Below are positions 38,831 to 47,479 of a stretch of DNA of 64,000 nucleotides, piece after piece. The notes under the pieces were generated by a model. The model was not told where the DNA came from. It made no database searches and saw only the letters and a list, made by a program, of their open reading frames with translations. How positions within the stretch are numbered: the first letter of the stretch is position 1; each line of letters begins with the position of its first letter. Position numbers and translations under genes: made by a program. The stretch is from Alistipes montrealensis (GTDB taxonomy: Bacteria; Bacteroidota; Bacteroidia; Bacteroidales; Rikenellaceae): contig NZ_JAGYXY010000005.1 of the NCBI RefSeq assembly GCF_018362775.1, positions 164,757 through 228,756 on the forward strand, in the 5' to 3' direction.

Positions 38831-39352
38831 ATGAAACGACTGATCTGCCTACTCCTGCTGCTGGCCGCATCGTGTAGCCGCAGCGCCCTGCCGCCCGATG
38901 TCACCGAGCAGCAGCCCAAGCGCGAAACCCCGGTCGACGAAGCGACCTACACCAAAATCTTCCTGGCCGGAACGATCGACATGGGCAACAGCGTCGACTG
39001 GCAGGCCGAAACGATCCGCCGGTTCCGCGAACGGAACGACGGCCGCTACCTGTTCTTCAACCCGCGGCGCGCCACCGGACTGGACGGCACGACCGGTGAC
39101 ATGCACTACCAGATACGCTGGGAACTGGAACACCTCGAAAAGGCCGACCTGATCGTGATGAACATCCTCGGGACGAGCAAATCGCCCATCACGCTGCTCG
39201 AAATGGGCATTCACATCCGCTCGGGAAAACTGCACGTTGCCTGTGAGCCAAGTTTTTACCGCTACGACAACGTAAAAGTCACCTGCGAACAATACGGCGT
39301 CCCGCTCTACGCATCGCTCGACGAACTGCTCGCCGGCGTATTCGGCAAATAA
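38831..39352 (+). CDS. Lipoprotein with nucleoside 2-deoxyribosyltransferase-like domain
   Basis: 173 residues. The signal peptide MKRLICLLLLLAASC gives lipobox Cys 15. The mature part has the nucleoside 2-deoxyribosyltransferase-like fold (PF15891 type by eye): KIFLAGTIDMGNSVDWQ, then LFFNPRR, then WELEHLEKADLIVMNILG and SPITLLEMGIHIRSGKLHVA, with the acidic residue of the LLEMG helix in the catalytic place. Cytoplasmic members exchange bases on deoxynucleosides or hydrolyse nucleotides. Anchoring to an envelope membrane is odd for this fold. The substrate is unknown. It is a single gene in front of the his operon. Confidence 0.75.
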   Translation: MKRLICLLLLLAASCSRSALPPDVTEQQPKRETPVDEATYTKIFLAGTIDMGNSVDWQAETIRRFRERNDGRYLFFNPRRATGLDGTTGDMHYQIRWELEHLEKADLIVMNILGTSKSPITLLEMGIHIRSGKLHVACEPSFYRYDNVKVTCEQYGVPLYASLDELLAGVFGK

Positions 39353-39370
39353 AAAATTTCCTCCCCGGAT

Positions 39371-39401
39371 TTTGTTTTTTCGAACAGAAGCCCTATATTT
39401 G
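39371..39401 (+). promoter_or_regulatory. Promoter of the histidine operon
   Basis: TTTG (39371-39374), 19 bases, TATATTTG (39394-39401): full match to the Bacteroidetes promoter. The leader peptide starts at 39420. Confidence 0.8.
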
Positions 39402-39419
39402 TCCCCAACGACAGAACAA

Positions 39420-39473
39420 ATGACGAATTTCAACCATATCCATCATCACCATCACCGCTTTACCAAGGGGTAG
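39420..39473 (+). CDS. hisL: Histidine operon leader peptide
   Basis: A 17-residue frame ATG...TAG reading MTNFNHIHHHHHRFTKG. Six of 17 residues are His, five of them in a row (CAT CAT CAC CAT CAC), the hallmark of ribosome-mediated attenuation: when charged tRNA-His is scarce the ribosome stalls here. It lies between a promoter and a terminator, ahead of hisG, so it is not a tag or chance run. Confidence 0.9.
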   Translation: MTNFNHIHHHHHRFTKG

Positions 39474-39510
39474 GTCGATTATGTATATGTAAACGAATAT
39501 TTATACATGA

Positions 39511-39537
39511 AGCTCACCCCCTGCGGGTGGGCTTTTT
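39511..39537 (+). terminator. Attenuator of the histidine operon
   Basis: AGCTCACCC (39511-39519) pairs with GGGTGGGCT (39525-39533), followed by five T. An earlier stem ATGTATA (39481-39487) / TATACAT (39502-39508) and the GGGG at the end of the leader frame, able to pair with the left terminator arm (CACCCC), are candidates for pause and antiterminator structures. Confidence 0.85.
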
Positions 39538-39598
39538 CATGTGCCGTACCGCAGGTGGGTGTCCAGAAAACAGAAAAACAATCAAACACACACCGAAT

Positions 39599-40450
39599 AT
39601 GCTGAGAATTGCCATCCAGGCCAAAGGCCGACTGAACGAACAGAGCATCGAACTGCTTTCCGAAGCAGGCATCCGCGTTGCCGAGAGCAAACGCAAACTC
39701 ATCTCCCGCGCGGAAGGGTTTCCGCTCGAAGTCCTCTACCTGCGCGACGACGATATCCCGCAGGCCGTAGCCATGGGCGTCGCCGACCTGGGCATCGTGG
39801 GACTGAACGAAGTTTCCGAAAAGGGATTCCCCGTCGAGCAGGTCATGGACCTCGGGTTCGGCGGCTGCCGCCTCTCGCTGGCCGTGCCCAAAACGGCGGC
39901 TTACGAAGGGCTCGGGTTCTTCCGCGGCAAACGTGTCGCCACCTCCTACCCCAACATCCTGGGCCGCTACTTCGCCGAACAGAACATCGACGCCGAAATC
40001 CACACCATCGAAGGTTCCGTCGAAATCGCCCCCGCCGTGGGCATGGCCGACGGCATCTTCGACATCGTCTCCTCGGGCGGCACGCTCATTTCGAACGGCC
40101 TGGTCGAGGTCGAGAAGGTTCTCTTCTCCGAAGCGGTGCTCATCGCCAACCCCGAGCTCGACAGCGACAAACGCCGCGAGACGGAGCAGCTCACGTTCCG
40201 CTTCAACTCGATCCTCGACAGCCGGGGCATGAAATACGTGCTGATGAACCTCCCGAAAGAGCGGCTCGACGACGCCATCCAGATACTCCCCGGCATGCGC
40301 AGCCCGACGGTACTGCCGCTGGCGCAGGAGGGCTGGTGCTCGATCCACGCCGTCATCTCCCAGGAACAGCTCTGGGAGCGCATCGAACGCCTCAAGGAGA
40401 TCGGCGCCGAAGGCATCCTGATCCTGGCACTCGAAAACATGATCCGCTAA
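39599..40450 (+). CDS. hisG: ATP phosphoribosyltransferase, long form
   Basis: 283 residues from MLRIAIQAKGRLNEQSIELL. First step of histidine synthesis: ATP + PRPP to phosphoribosyl-ATP. The catalytic domain has DLGIVGLNEV, EGSVEIAPAVGMADGIFDIV and SSGGTL, where the PRPP loop lies; residues about 210-283 form the ACT-like regulatory domain of the long, HisZ-independent form, which is usually feedback-inhibited by histidine. First gene after the attenuator; hisD follows after 13 bases. Confidence 0.95.
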   Translation: MLRIAIQAKGRLNEQSIELLSEAGIRVAESKRKLISRAEGFPLEVLYLRDDDIPQAVAMGVADLGIVGLNEVSEKGFPVEQVMDLGFGGCRLSLAVPKTAAYEGLGFFRGKRVATSYPNILGRYFAEQNIDAEIHTIEGSVEIAPAVGMADGIFDIVSSGGTLISNGLVEVEKVLFSEAVLIANPELDSDKRRETEQLTFRFNSILDSRGMKYVLMNLPKERLDDAIQILPGMRSPTVLPLAQEGWCSIHAVISQEQLWERIERLKEIGAEGILILALENMIR

Positions 40451-40463
40451 ACCGGAACCCGCT

Positions 40464-41759
40464 ATGGAAATCCTGAAAATCTACAACAACCCCGAACGCG
40501 CGGAGTGGCCCTCCCTCACCGAACGCTTCACCCGCGAAGAGGAGGAGATCACGCGCCAGGTAGCCGAAATCCTCGCCGAGGTAAAATCCGGCGGCGACCG
40601 TTCGCTGCGCGAAATCACCCGCCGCATCGAAGGGCGCGAACCCCGGACATTCGAAGTGTCCGCCGAAACCCGCGCCGCGGCCGAAACCCTTATTCCCGCC
40701 GCACTCAAGGAGGCCCTCGCCACCGCAAAATCCAATATCGAAACCTTCCACCGCGCCCAGCTCGCCCCCGAAGTCGATTCCGAACCGATGCCGGGCGTGA
40801 GGTGCGTACAGCGCGCCCTGCCGATCGGCCGCGTAGGGTTGTACATCCCCGGCGGCAAGGCCCCGCTCTTCTCCACCGTGCTGATGCTGGCCGTTCCGGC
40901 GCGCGTCGCCGGCTGCAAAGAGGTGATCCTCTGCACCCCGGCCCGGCCCGACGGCACAATAGCCCCCGAGATACTCTATGCCGCCGACCTGTGCGGCGTC
41001 GACCGCATCTTCGCCGTCGGCGGAGCGCAGGCCGTGGCCGCCATGGCCTACGGCACGGAGAGCATCCCGCGCGTCGACAAGATTTTCGGTCCGGGCAACC
41101 GCTATGTCACCAAAGCCAAACAACTCGTCGGCGCCAACGACGTAGCCGTCGACCTGCCCGCCGGCCCTTCGGAAGTGCTGGTACTGGCCGACGACGAAGC
41201 CTCGCCCGCTTTCGCCGCCGCCGACCTGCTCTCACAGGCCGAACACGGAGGCGACAGCCAGGCCGTACTGGTCTGCCCGTCGATAGAGTTCGCCCGCGAC
41301 GCCCAGCGGGCCGTCGGCGAACAACTGCTCCAGCTGCGCCGCGGCGACACCATTCGCGAAGCGCTCCGCCAGAGCCGCATCGTGGTCCTCGACAGCCGCG
41401 AAAAGATGATCGACTTCGCCAACGCCTACGCCCCCGAACACCTGATCATCTCGATGCGCGACGCATGGGAGGCCGCGGCGCAGATCACCGCCGCAGGCAG
41501 CGTCTTCATCGGCCCCTGGTCGCCCGAAAGCGCCGGGGACTACGCCTCGGGAACCAACCACACGCTTCCCACGGGCGGCTGGGCACGCTCGTACAGCGGC
41601 GTGAACACCGATTCGTTCCTGCGCAAGATCACCTACCAGGAACTCTCCCGCGACGGACTTGCGCTCCTCTCCCCGACGATCATCGCCATGGCCGAAGCCG
41701 AAGGCCTCGGGGCACACGCCGCCGCCGTGCGCGTCCGCATGAAAGGGGGTGTGTTATGA
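40464..41759 (+). CDS. hisD: Histidinol dehydrogenase
   Basis: 431 residues, zinc enzyme that oxidises histidinol to histidine with two NAD. Visible: IGRVGLYIPGGKAPLFSTVL, IFGPGNRYVTKAK, LPAGPSEVLVLADDEASPAF, SQAEHGGDSQAVLV (the Gln and His that bind zinc) and YAPEHLIISM with the catalytic Glu-His pair. Its TGA overlaps the ATG of hisC (ATGA). Confidence 0.96.
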   Translation: MEILKIYNNPERAEWPSLTERFTREEEEITRQVAEILAEVKSGGDRSLREITRRIEGREPRTFEVSAETRAAAETLIPAALKEALATAKSNIETFHRAQLAPEVDSEPMPGVRCVQRALPIGRVGLYIPGGKAPLFSTVLMLAVPARVAGCKEVILCTPARPDGTIAPEILYAADLCGVDRIFAVGGAQAVAAMAYGTESIPRVDKIFGPGNRYVTKAKQLVGANDVAVDLPAGPSEVLVLADDEASPAFAAADLLSQAEHGGDSQAVLVCPSIEFARDAQRAVGEQLLQLRRGDTIREALRQSRIVVLDSREKMIDFANAYAPEHLIISMRDAWEAAAQITAAGSVFIGPWSPESAGDYASGTNHTLPTGGWARSYSGVNTDSFLRKITYQELSRDGLALLSPTIIAMAEAEGLGAHAAAVRVRMKGGVL

Positions 41760-42790
41760 GACCGCTCGACGAACTCGTTCGCCCCAACATCCGGGCGCTG
41801 AAACCCTACTCCACGGCCCGCGACGAATATGCCGGCGGGGAAATTTCGACCTGGCTCGACGCCAACGAAAACCCCTACGACAATGGCGTCAACCGCTACC
41901 CCGACCCGCACCAGAAGGTCCTCAAACAGAAAATCGCCGCCCTGAAAGGCGTGCGCGAAACACAAATCTTCATCGGTAACGGCAGCGACGAGGCCATCGA
42001 CCTCGCCTACCGCATCTTCTGCCGCCCCGGTGTCGACAACGCCGTCTCGATCGCCCCGACCTACGGCATGTACCGCGTCGCAGCCGATGTCAACGATGTC
42101 GAGATGCGCGAAGTCCCGCTCGGCGAAGACTTCTCGCTCCCGGTCGACGAACTGCTCGCCGCAGCCGACGAGCGCACCAAATTGCTGTGGCTCTGCTCCC
42201 CGAACAACCCGACGGGCAACGCCTTCCCCGAGGCCGAAATCGAGCGGCTTCTCCGCCGGTTCGACGGCATGGTCCTGCTCGACGAAGCCTATATCGACTT
42301 CTCCGATATGCCGGGCTTCCTCGCACGGCTCGACGAATTTCCCAACCTGATCATCCTGCAAACCCTCTCCAAGGCGTGGGGCATGGCGGGCCTCCGCTTC
42401 GGACTGGCCTTCGCTTCGGACGCCGTCGCTGCGCTTTTCGCACGGGTGAAATACCCCTACAACATCAACTGCCTGGCGCAGCAGGCTGTCGCCGAACGGC
42501 TCTCGGACGACATTGCGCCGCAGGTGGCCGAGCTCTGCGCCGAGCGCAACGCCCTCACATGGGCGCTCGCCGACTGCCCGGCCGTCGTGCAGGTTTACCC
42601 TTCCGACGCAAACTTCATCCTGATCCGCACGCCCGAACCCGACCGGCTCTACGACGCGCTGATCTCGGCCGGTGTCATCGTCCGCAACCGCTCGCGCATC
42701 CCGGGCTGCGCCGGATGCCTGCGCATCACTGTCGGAACCCCTTCGGAGAACGCCCGGATGCTCGAAACCGTCAAAAATTTCCGTTTATGA
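41756..42790 (+). CDS. hisC: Histidinol-phosphate aminotransferase
   Basis: 344 residues. PLP enzyme making histidinol phosphate. Start MRPLDELVRPNIRALKPYST overlaps the end of hisD by four bases; the long open frame upstream is not coding. LDANENPYDNGVNRYPDP, CSPNNPTGN, DEAYIDFS and SKAWGMAGLRFG (Schiff-base Lys) are all present. Its stop overlaps the hisB start by four bases (ATGA), suggesting translational coupling. Confidence 0.96.
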   Translation: MRPLDELVRPNIRALKPYSTARDEYAGGEISTWLDANENPYDNGVNRYPDPHQKVLKQKIAALKGVRETQIFIGNGSDEAIDLAYRIFCRPGVDNAVSIAPTYGMYRVAADVNDVEMREVPLGEDFSLPVDELLAAADERTKLLWLCSPNNPTGNAFPEAEIERLLRRFDGMVLLDEAYIDFSDMPGFLARLDEFPNLIILQTLSKAWGMAGLRFGLAFASDAVAALFARVKYPYNINCLAQQAVAERLSDDIAPQVAELCAERNALTWALADCPAVVQVYPSDANFILIRTPEPDRLYDALISAGVIVRNRSRIPGCAGCLRITVGTPSENARMLETVKNFRL

Positions 42791-43914
42791 AAAAAGCCCT
42801 CTTCATCGACCGCGACGGCACGATCATCGCCGAACCCGCCGACGAACAGATCGACAGCCTCGAAAAACTCACGTTCGTCCCCGGGGCTATCTCGGGCCTG
42901 AAAACCCTCACGGGCCTCGGGTTCGACCTCGTACTGGCTACCAACCAGGATGGCCTCGGGACAGATTCCTTTCCCGAAAACACCTTCTGGCCCGCCCACG
43001 AAAAGATGCTCGCGACGCTCGGCGGCGAGGGCGTTGCGTTCGACGACCAACTGATCGACCGCACCTTCGAAGCGGACAACGCCCCCACGCGCAAACCCCG
43101 CACCGGCATGTTCGGCAACTACCTCGGCGGCGAATACGATCTCGCCGCCAGCTATGTCATCGGCGACCGCGTGACCGATATCCTGCTGGCCCGCAACCTC
43201 GGGGCGCGGGGCATCCTGCTCTCTCCCGCCGCCGAAGGGGCGCAAATGCTCGCAAAGGCAGGCATCGCCGACGCCTGCGCACTGGTCACCGACTCGTGGG
43301 CCGAAATCGCCGATTTTATCCGCCGCGGCGAACGGCGGGTCGAAATCCGGCGCGAGACCCGCGAAACGCAGATCGCGGTGCGCCTCGACCTCGACGGCCG
43401 CGGGGATTTCAACGGACAGATTTCCACCGGTCTGCGCTTCCTCGACCACATGCTCGCCCAGATTGCCCACCACGGCGGCGTCGCGCTCGCCGTCGATGCG
43501 CAGGGTGACCTCGACATCGACGAACACCACACCATGGAAGACGTGGCCATCACCCTGGGCGAGGCCATCGACCGCGCGCTGGGATCGAAGGCCGGCATCG
43601 CCCGCTACGGGTTCGCCCTGCCGATGGACGACTGCCGGGCGCTGGTGCTCCTCGACTTCGGGGGACGCATCGACTTCGAATGGGACGCTTCGTTCCACCG
43701 CGAACGGGTCGGCGACGTACCCACCGAAATGTTCCGCCACTTCTTCCACGCGCTCTGCTGCGCCGCGCGCTGCAACCTGCAAATCTCGGCCCGCGGCGAG
43801 AACGACCACCACAAGGCCGAAGCCATCTTCAAAGCCTTCGCCCGCGCCCTGCGCATGGCCGTGGCCCGGCAGGGTTTCGGATACGACATTCCCAGCAGCA
43901 AAGGAGTCCTATGA
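42787..43914 (+). CDS. hisB: Bifunctional histidinol-phosphatase / imidazoleglycerol-phosphate dehydratase
   Basis: 375 residues. The N-terminal HAD phosphatase domain (MKKALFIDRDGTIIAEP with Asp 8 and Asp 10; TNQDG; RKPRTGMF; IGDRVTDI) removes phosphate from histidinol phosphate. The C-terminal dehydratase domain carries the manganese-binding pairs FLDHMLAQIAHHGG, DEHHTMED and the matching FFHALCCAA, ENDHHKAEAIFKA. The zinc-binding Cys/His cluster of the E. coli phosphatase domain is absent: the loop reads IDRTFEADNAPTRKP. Four-base overlap with hisH. Confidence 0.95.
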   Translation: MKKALFIDRDGTIIAEPADEQIDSLEKLTFVPGAISGLKTLTGLGFDLVLATNQDGLGTDSFPENTFWPAHEKMLATLGGEGVAFDDQLIDRTFEADNAPTRKPRTGMFGNYLGGEYDLAASYVIGDRVTDILLARNLGARGILLSPAAEGAQMLAKAGIADACALVTDSWAEIADFIRRGERRVEIRRETRETQIAVRLDLDGRGDFNGQISTGLRFLDHMLAQIAHHGGVALAVDAQGDLDIDEHHTMEDVAITLGEAIDRALGSKAGIARYGFALPMDDCRALVLLDFGGRIDFEWDASFHRERVGDVPTEMFRHFFHALCCAARCNLQISARGENDHHKAEAIFKAFARALRMAVARQGFGYDIPSSKGVL

Positions 43915-44507
43915 TAGCCGTCGTCGATTACGCCACAGGCAACCTGCGGTCGGTTGCCGACGCCCTGCGCCGCGCAGGAGCCGAATTCACGCTCACGGCC
44001 GATCCCGCCGTCCTGCGCCGCGCCGACAGGGTGATCCTGCCGGGAGTCGGCGAAGCCTCCTCGGCCATGTCGAAACTCCGCGAACGGGGCCTCGACACCG
44101 TGATCCCCACCCTCACACAGCCCGTACTGGGCATCTGCATCGGCATGCAGTTGATGTGCCTTTCGAGCGAAGAGGGCGACGCCCGCTGCATGGGCATCTT
44201 CCCCGCCCGGGTCCTGCGGCTGCCGTCCGTCACACCCTGCGGCGCACAGCTCAAAGTCCCCCACGTGGGCTGGGACACGATCTCCGGCCTCAGCACCCCG
44301 CTGTTCCGCGACCTCGCCGAAGATACTTATATCTATTATGTCCACTCCTTCGCCGCAGAGCCCTGCGCCGCAACAATCGCGACGACCGACTACGGCCGGC
44401 CGTTCAGCGCGGCTCTCGCCCGCAACAACTTTTTCGGCACGCAGTTTCACCCCGAAAAAAGCGGTTCGGCCGGAGCCCGGATTTTACAAAATTTCCTAAC
44501 CCTTTGA
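43911..44507 (+). CDS. hisH: Imidazole glycerol phosphate synthase, glutaminase subunit
   Basis: 198 residues from MIAVVDYATGNLRSVADALR. Class I glutamine amidotransferase with nucleophile Cys in VLGICIGMQLMC and the His-Glu pair in FFGTQFHPEKS. It passes ammonia to HisF. The start overlaps the hisB stop by four bases; hisA follows after four bases. Confidence 0.96.
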   Translation: MIAVVDYATGNLRSVADALRRAGAEFTLTADPAVLRRADRVILPGVGEASSAMSKLRERGLDTVIPTLTQPVLGICIGMQLMCLSSEEGDARCMGIFPARVLRLPSVTPCGAQLKVPHVGWDTISGLSTPLFRDLAEDTYIYYVHSFAAEPCAATIATTDYGRPFSAALARNNFFGTQFHPEKSGSAGARILQNFLTL

Positions 44508-44511
44508 CACC

Positions 44512-45240
44512 ATGATCGAAATCATACCCGCAACGGACATCATCGGCGGCGAGTGCGTACGCCTGACACAGGGCGACTACGCCAGCCGGAAGACCTATTA
44601 CCGCGACCCGCTCGAAGCGGCGCTCCGCTTCGAAGAGGCAGGCATCCGCCGCCTGCACATGGTCGACCTCGACGGCGCCAAAGCTTCCGAACCCCGCAAC
44701 CTCGCCGTGTTGGAACGTATCGCCGCGAAGACCTCGCTCGAAGTGCAGTACGGCGGCGGCATCAAGAGCCGCCAGGCGCTTTTCGACGTTTTCGCCGCCG
44801 GAGCCCGCCGGGCCATCTGCGGCAGCCTCGCGGTCCGCGAACCCGAACGCTTCGCCGAGTGGCTCACGGAGTTCGGCCCCGAACGGCTGATCCTCGGCGC
44901 CGACATCCGCGACGGCTCAGTAGCCATTCAGGGCTGGCTCGAAAGTTCGGCCCTCACGGCGCCCCAGCTCATCGAACGATTTATCCCGCAGTCTCTTACA
45001 CAGGTTATCTGCACCGACATTTCACGTGACGGCATGCTGTGCGGCCCCTCGGCTGCCTTTTACGCCGACCTGCAAGGCCGTTTCCCCGCCGTCGAAATCA
45101 CCGTCAGCGGCGGCATCTCGTCGATGGACGACATCGAAGAACTCGACCGGCAGGGCCTACGGAGCGTCATCGTCGGCAAAGCCTTCTACGAAGGACGCAT
45201 CACCCTCAAAGACCTCGAACGATGCTTGCGAAACGGATAA
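44512..45240 (+). CDS. hisA: ProFAR isomerase
   Basis: 242 residues, TIM barrel. Amadori isomerisation of ProFAR to PRFAR. Catalytic Asp in [15 protein letters not shown] and the second Asp in [11 protein letters not shown]; phosphate sites VQYGGGIKS and [11 protein letters not shown]. The last 19 bases overlap the start of hisF in another frame. Confidence 0.95.
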   Translation: MIEIIPATDIIGGECVRLTQGDYASRKTYYRDPLEAALRFEEAGIRRLHMVDLDGAKASEPRNLAVLERIAAKTSLEVQYGGGIKSRQALFDVFAAGARRAICGSLAVREPERFAEWLTEFGPERLILGADIRDGSVAIQGWLESSALTAPQLIERFIPQSLTQVICTDISRDGMLCGPSAAFYADLQGRFPAVEITVSGGISSMDDIEELDRQGLRSVIVGKAFYEGRITLKDLERCLRNG

Positions 45241-45974
45241 TCCCCTGCCTCGACATCCGCGAAGGCCAGACCGTCAAGGGCATCAACTTCGTGGGGCTGC
45301 GAGAAGTCGGCGACCCCGTGGAACTCGGTGCTAAATATGCCGCCGAAGGAGCCGACGAACTGGTCTACCTCGACATCAGCGCCTCCGAGGAGGGACGCCG
45401 GACCTTCACGGAACTGGTCTCGCGCATCGCCGCACGCATCGACATTCCGTTCACCGTCGGCGGTGGCATCTCGTCGGTCGACGACGCCGGACGGCTGCTC
45501 GACGCCGGAGCCGACAAGATCACGCTCAACAGCGCCGCCGTGGCAAATCCGGCGCTGATCGACGCCATTGCCGCCAAATACGGTTCACAGTTCGTCGTAG
45601 CGGCGATCGACGCCCGGACGGTCGACGGCCGATGGATCGTCACGACCCACGGAGGCAAACGCCCCACCGAGCGCGAACTCTTCGCCTGGGCCCGCGAGGC
45701 CGCCGACCGCGGTGCGGGCGAAATCCTCTTCACCTCGATGGACCACGACGGCACGAAAAACGGCTATCCGTGCGAGACCTTCGCACGGCTCTCGGAACTG
45801 CCCCTCCCGATCATCGCCTCGGGCGGCGCAGGCACGGTGGACCACATCGCCGACGTACTGACGCTCGGCCGCGCCGATGCGGCTTTGGCGGCCAGCATCT
45901 TCCACTACAATGAAATTCCGATCCCCGTATTAAAGCAAGCCTTGAACAAACGCAATATAAACGTCAGATTATAA
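45222..45974 (+). CDS. hisF: Imidazole glycerol phosphate synthase, cyclase subunit
   Basis: 250 residues from [23 protein letters not shown] barrel forming IGP and AICAR from PRFAR with ammonia from HisH. Catalytic Asp 11 (CLDI) and the second Asp in [27 protein letters not shown] and [13 protein letters not shown] are phosphate loops. Starts inside the end of hisA (19-base overlap). Confidence 0.96.
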   Translation: MLAKRIIPCLDIREGQTVKGINFVGLREVGDPVELGAKYAAEGADELVYLDISASEEGRRTFTELVSRIAARIDIPFTVGGGISSVDDAGRLLDAGADKITLNSAAVANPALIDAIAAKYGSQFVVAAIDARTVDGRWIVTTHGGKRPTERELFAWAREAADRGAGEILFTSMDHDGTKNGYPCETFARLSELPLPIIASGGAGTVDHIADVLTLGRADAALAASIFHYNEIPIPVLKQALNKRNINVRL

Positions 45975-45980
45975 ACCACT

Positions 45981-46601
45981 ATGAAAATCGAAGCAAAACC
46001 GTTTTCGGCGCTCAACGCCGAGAAACTCCCCGGCGGACTCGTTCCCGCCGTCATCCAGGACGACCGCACCCTGCAGGTACTGATGCTGGGCTACATGAAC
46101 CGGGAGGCGTATGAAAAGAGCCTCGCCGAAGGCCGCGTCACCTTTTACAGCCGTTCGCGCCAATGCCTCTGGACCAAGGGCGAGACGAGCGGCAACTTCC
46201 TCGACATCGTATCGGTAGCCGCCGACTGCGACAACGACACGCTGCTCATCCGCGCCATCCCCCACGGCCCGACCTGCCACACGGGGTCGAAAACCTGCTT
46301 CGGGGAGGCAACGCCCGAGAACGAAGGATTTATCCGCTACCTGCAGAGCGTCATCCAGGGCCGTCACGCCGAGATGCCCGAAGGTTCCTACACCACGAAA
46401 CTTTTCAACCGCGGCGTAAACAAGATCGCACAGAAGGTCGGCGAGGAGGCGGTGGAAACCGTCATCGAAGCCGTGGCCCAGAACCGCGATGCCATGATCT
46501 ACGAGGCATCGGACCTGGTCTACCACCTGCTCGTGCTGTTGGAAGCCACCGGATGCTCGATCGCCGACCTCGAAAAAGAGTTGGCCCGCAGGCACTCCTG
46601 A
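45981..46601 (+). CDS. hisIE: Bifunctional phosphoribosyl-AMP cyclohydrolase / phosphoribosyl-ATP pyrophosphatase
   Basis: 206 residues. HisI part (about 1-115): MLGYMNREAYEKSLAEGRVT, FYSRSRQCLWTKGETSGN, ADCDNDTLL and the zinc cysteines in GPTCHTGSKTCF. HisE part (about 120-206): FNRGVNKIAQKVGEEAVETV and YEASDLVYHLLVLLEATG. It performs steps two and three of the pathway. Last gene of the his operon, six bases after hisF; all eight genes lie in one tightly packed transcript. Confidence 0.95.
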   Translation: MKIEAKPFSALNAEKLPGGLVPAVIQDDRTLQVLMLGYMNREAYEKSLAEGRVTFYSRSRQCLWTKGETSGNFLDIVSVAADCDNDTLLIRAIPHGPTCHTGSKTCFGEATPENEGFIRYLQSVIQGRHAEMPEGSYTTKLFNRGVNKIAQKVGEEAVETVIEAVAQNRDAMIYEASDLVYHLLVLLEATGCSIADLEKELARRHS

Positions 46602-46632
46602 CCCCTCCGGGAGGCATTTTTACGCTGAAAAC

Positions 46633-46694
46633 AGGCGCTTCGGACGAAAGAATGTAACAAATCGTTTGCATTTTTCATCCGAAGCGCTTATTTT
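46633..46694 (+). terminator. Inverted repeat ending the his operon and overlapping the next promoter
   Basis: AGGCGCTTCGGA (46633-46644) pairs with TCCGAAGCGCTT (46678-46689) except one G-U, followed by a T-rich run. The 33-base loop contains the -33 box of the next promoter and the right arm abuts its -7 box, so terminator and promoter are interlaced. Confidence 0.55.
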
Positions 46695-46696
46695 TG
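46665..46696 (+). promoter_or_regulatory. Promoter of the locus 2 sigma gene
   Basis: TTTG (46665-46668), 20 bases, TATTTTTG (46689-46696): full match. ATG at 46733. Confidence 0.75.
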
Positions 46697-46732
46697 CAAC
46701 GGAACGCCGTATGCATCAGCGGTAAAGTCCTC

Positions 46733-47251
46733 ATGAAAACTGTAATCAAATCCGAATACGAAACGTTATTCCGCCAGCATTTCCGGCTGGCGACGCTCTA
46801 TGCGGAACGCATCGTCGGCTCGGCCCACGAAGCCGAAGACATCGTACAGGAGGTTTTCATCACGCTGCTCGACACCGACTTCAGCCAGATTCGCCAAAAG
46901 GAGAACTACCTCTACCGCTGTGTCCGCAACGCAGCCCTCGACCACCTGCACACCCGCATGAAAAACCGCTTCTACGACATCAACTCCAACGAGATGGTGC
47001 GGCTGGCGGCCGAAGAGGGCAGTCACATCGACGAACAGGCACTCATCGAGCAGGTTGCGAGCCTCTACCGCCGCATCGAAGCGCTGCCCGAACAGGGACG
47101 CCGCATCTTCAGGATGATCTGCATCGAGCACAAAAGCTACGTCGAAACAGCCCGCCTGCTGTCGCTGTCGCTCCACACCGTAAAGACCCACATGTCGCGC
47201 TCGTTCAAAGCCCTGCGCAAAATGTCGCTGTTCTTCTTCTCGTTTTTCTAA
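46733..47251 (+). CDS. ECF RNA polymerase sigma factor (locus 2)
   Basis: 172 residues from MKTVIKSEYETLFRQHFRLA; the open frame upstream overlaps the promoter. Region 2: YAERIVGSAHEAEDIVQEVF, with the usual AEDIVQEVF, and RQKENYLYRCVRNAALDHL. Region 4: LPEQGRRIFRMICIEHKSYV, ETARLLSLSLHTVKTHMSRS. The C-terminus is a hydrophobic tail MSLFFFSFF. It probably directs transcription of the susC-led operon behind it, under control of the FecR protein encoded next. No homopolymer tract occurs in this sigma gene. Confidence 0.9.
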   Translation: MKTVIKSEYETLFRQHFRLATLYAERIVGSAHEAEDIVQEVFITLLDTDFSQIRQKENYLYRCVRNAALDHLHTRMKNRFYDINSNEMVRLAAEEGSHIDEQALIEQVASLYRRIEALPEQGRRIFRMICIEHKSYVETARLLSLSLHTVKTHMSRSFKALRKMSLFFFSFF

Positions 47252-47380
47252 CAGCGCCGCCTGAGGAATAAGCCCGGTTTCAATCCGATGCGATCCACTC
47301 CGAAGGGCCGAAAGAAGAAAAACAAAAACAAGACTTTGCCTTACAATTCGTAACCACCCTGCAATTTTTAAAGAAAAATA

Positions 47381-47412
47381 CGCCGGCATTGTATGTCCGG
47401 CGCACTCTTTTT
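47381..47412 (+). terminator. Terminator between sigma gene and fecR of locus 2
   Basis: CGCCGG (47381-47386) pairs with CCGGCG (47397-47402) around a ten-base loop, then CACTC and five T. It lies 130 bases after the sigma stop and 70 bases before fecR. The same stem occurs at the equivalent place in locus 3. Confidence 0.6.
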
Positions 47413-47479
47413 CGGTCTATTCCATAGGAAGCGTCTGTTTCCAACCGACCAAAACCGACCTAAAAGCACAAAATACGAA

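Noticed and set aside
39420..39473. The five-His run could be a vector-derived His tag
   Set aside because: It has mixed CAT/CAC codons, a native promoter, its own stop codon and a following attenuator before hisG, which explain it fully.
42787..43350. The missing cysteines in HisB as a sign of a pseudogene
   Set aside because: The frame is intact, HAD motifs are kept, and the gene is translationally coupled on both sides; it is better seen as a zinc-free variant.
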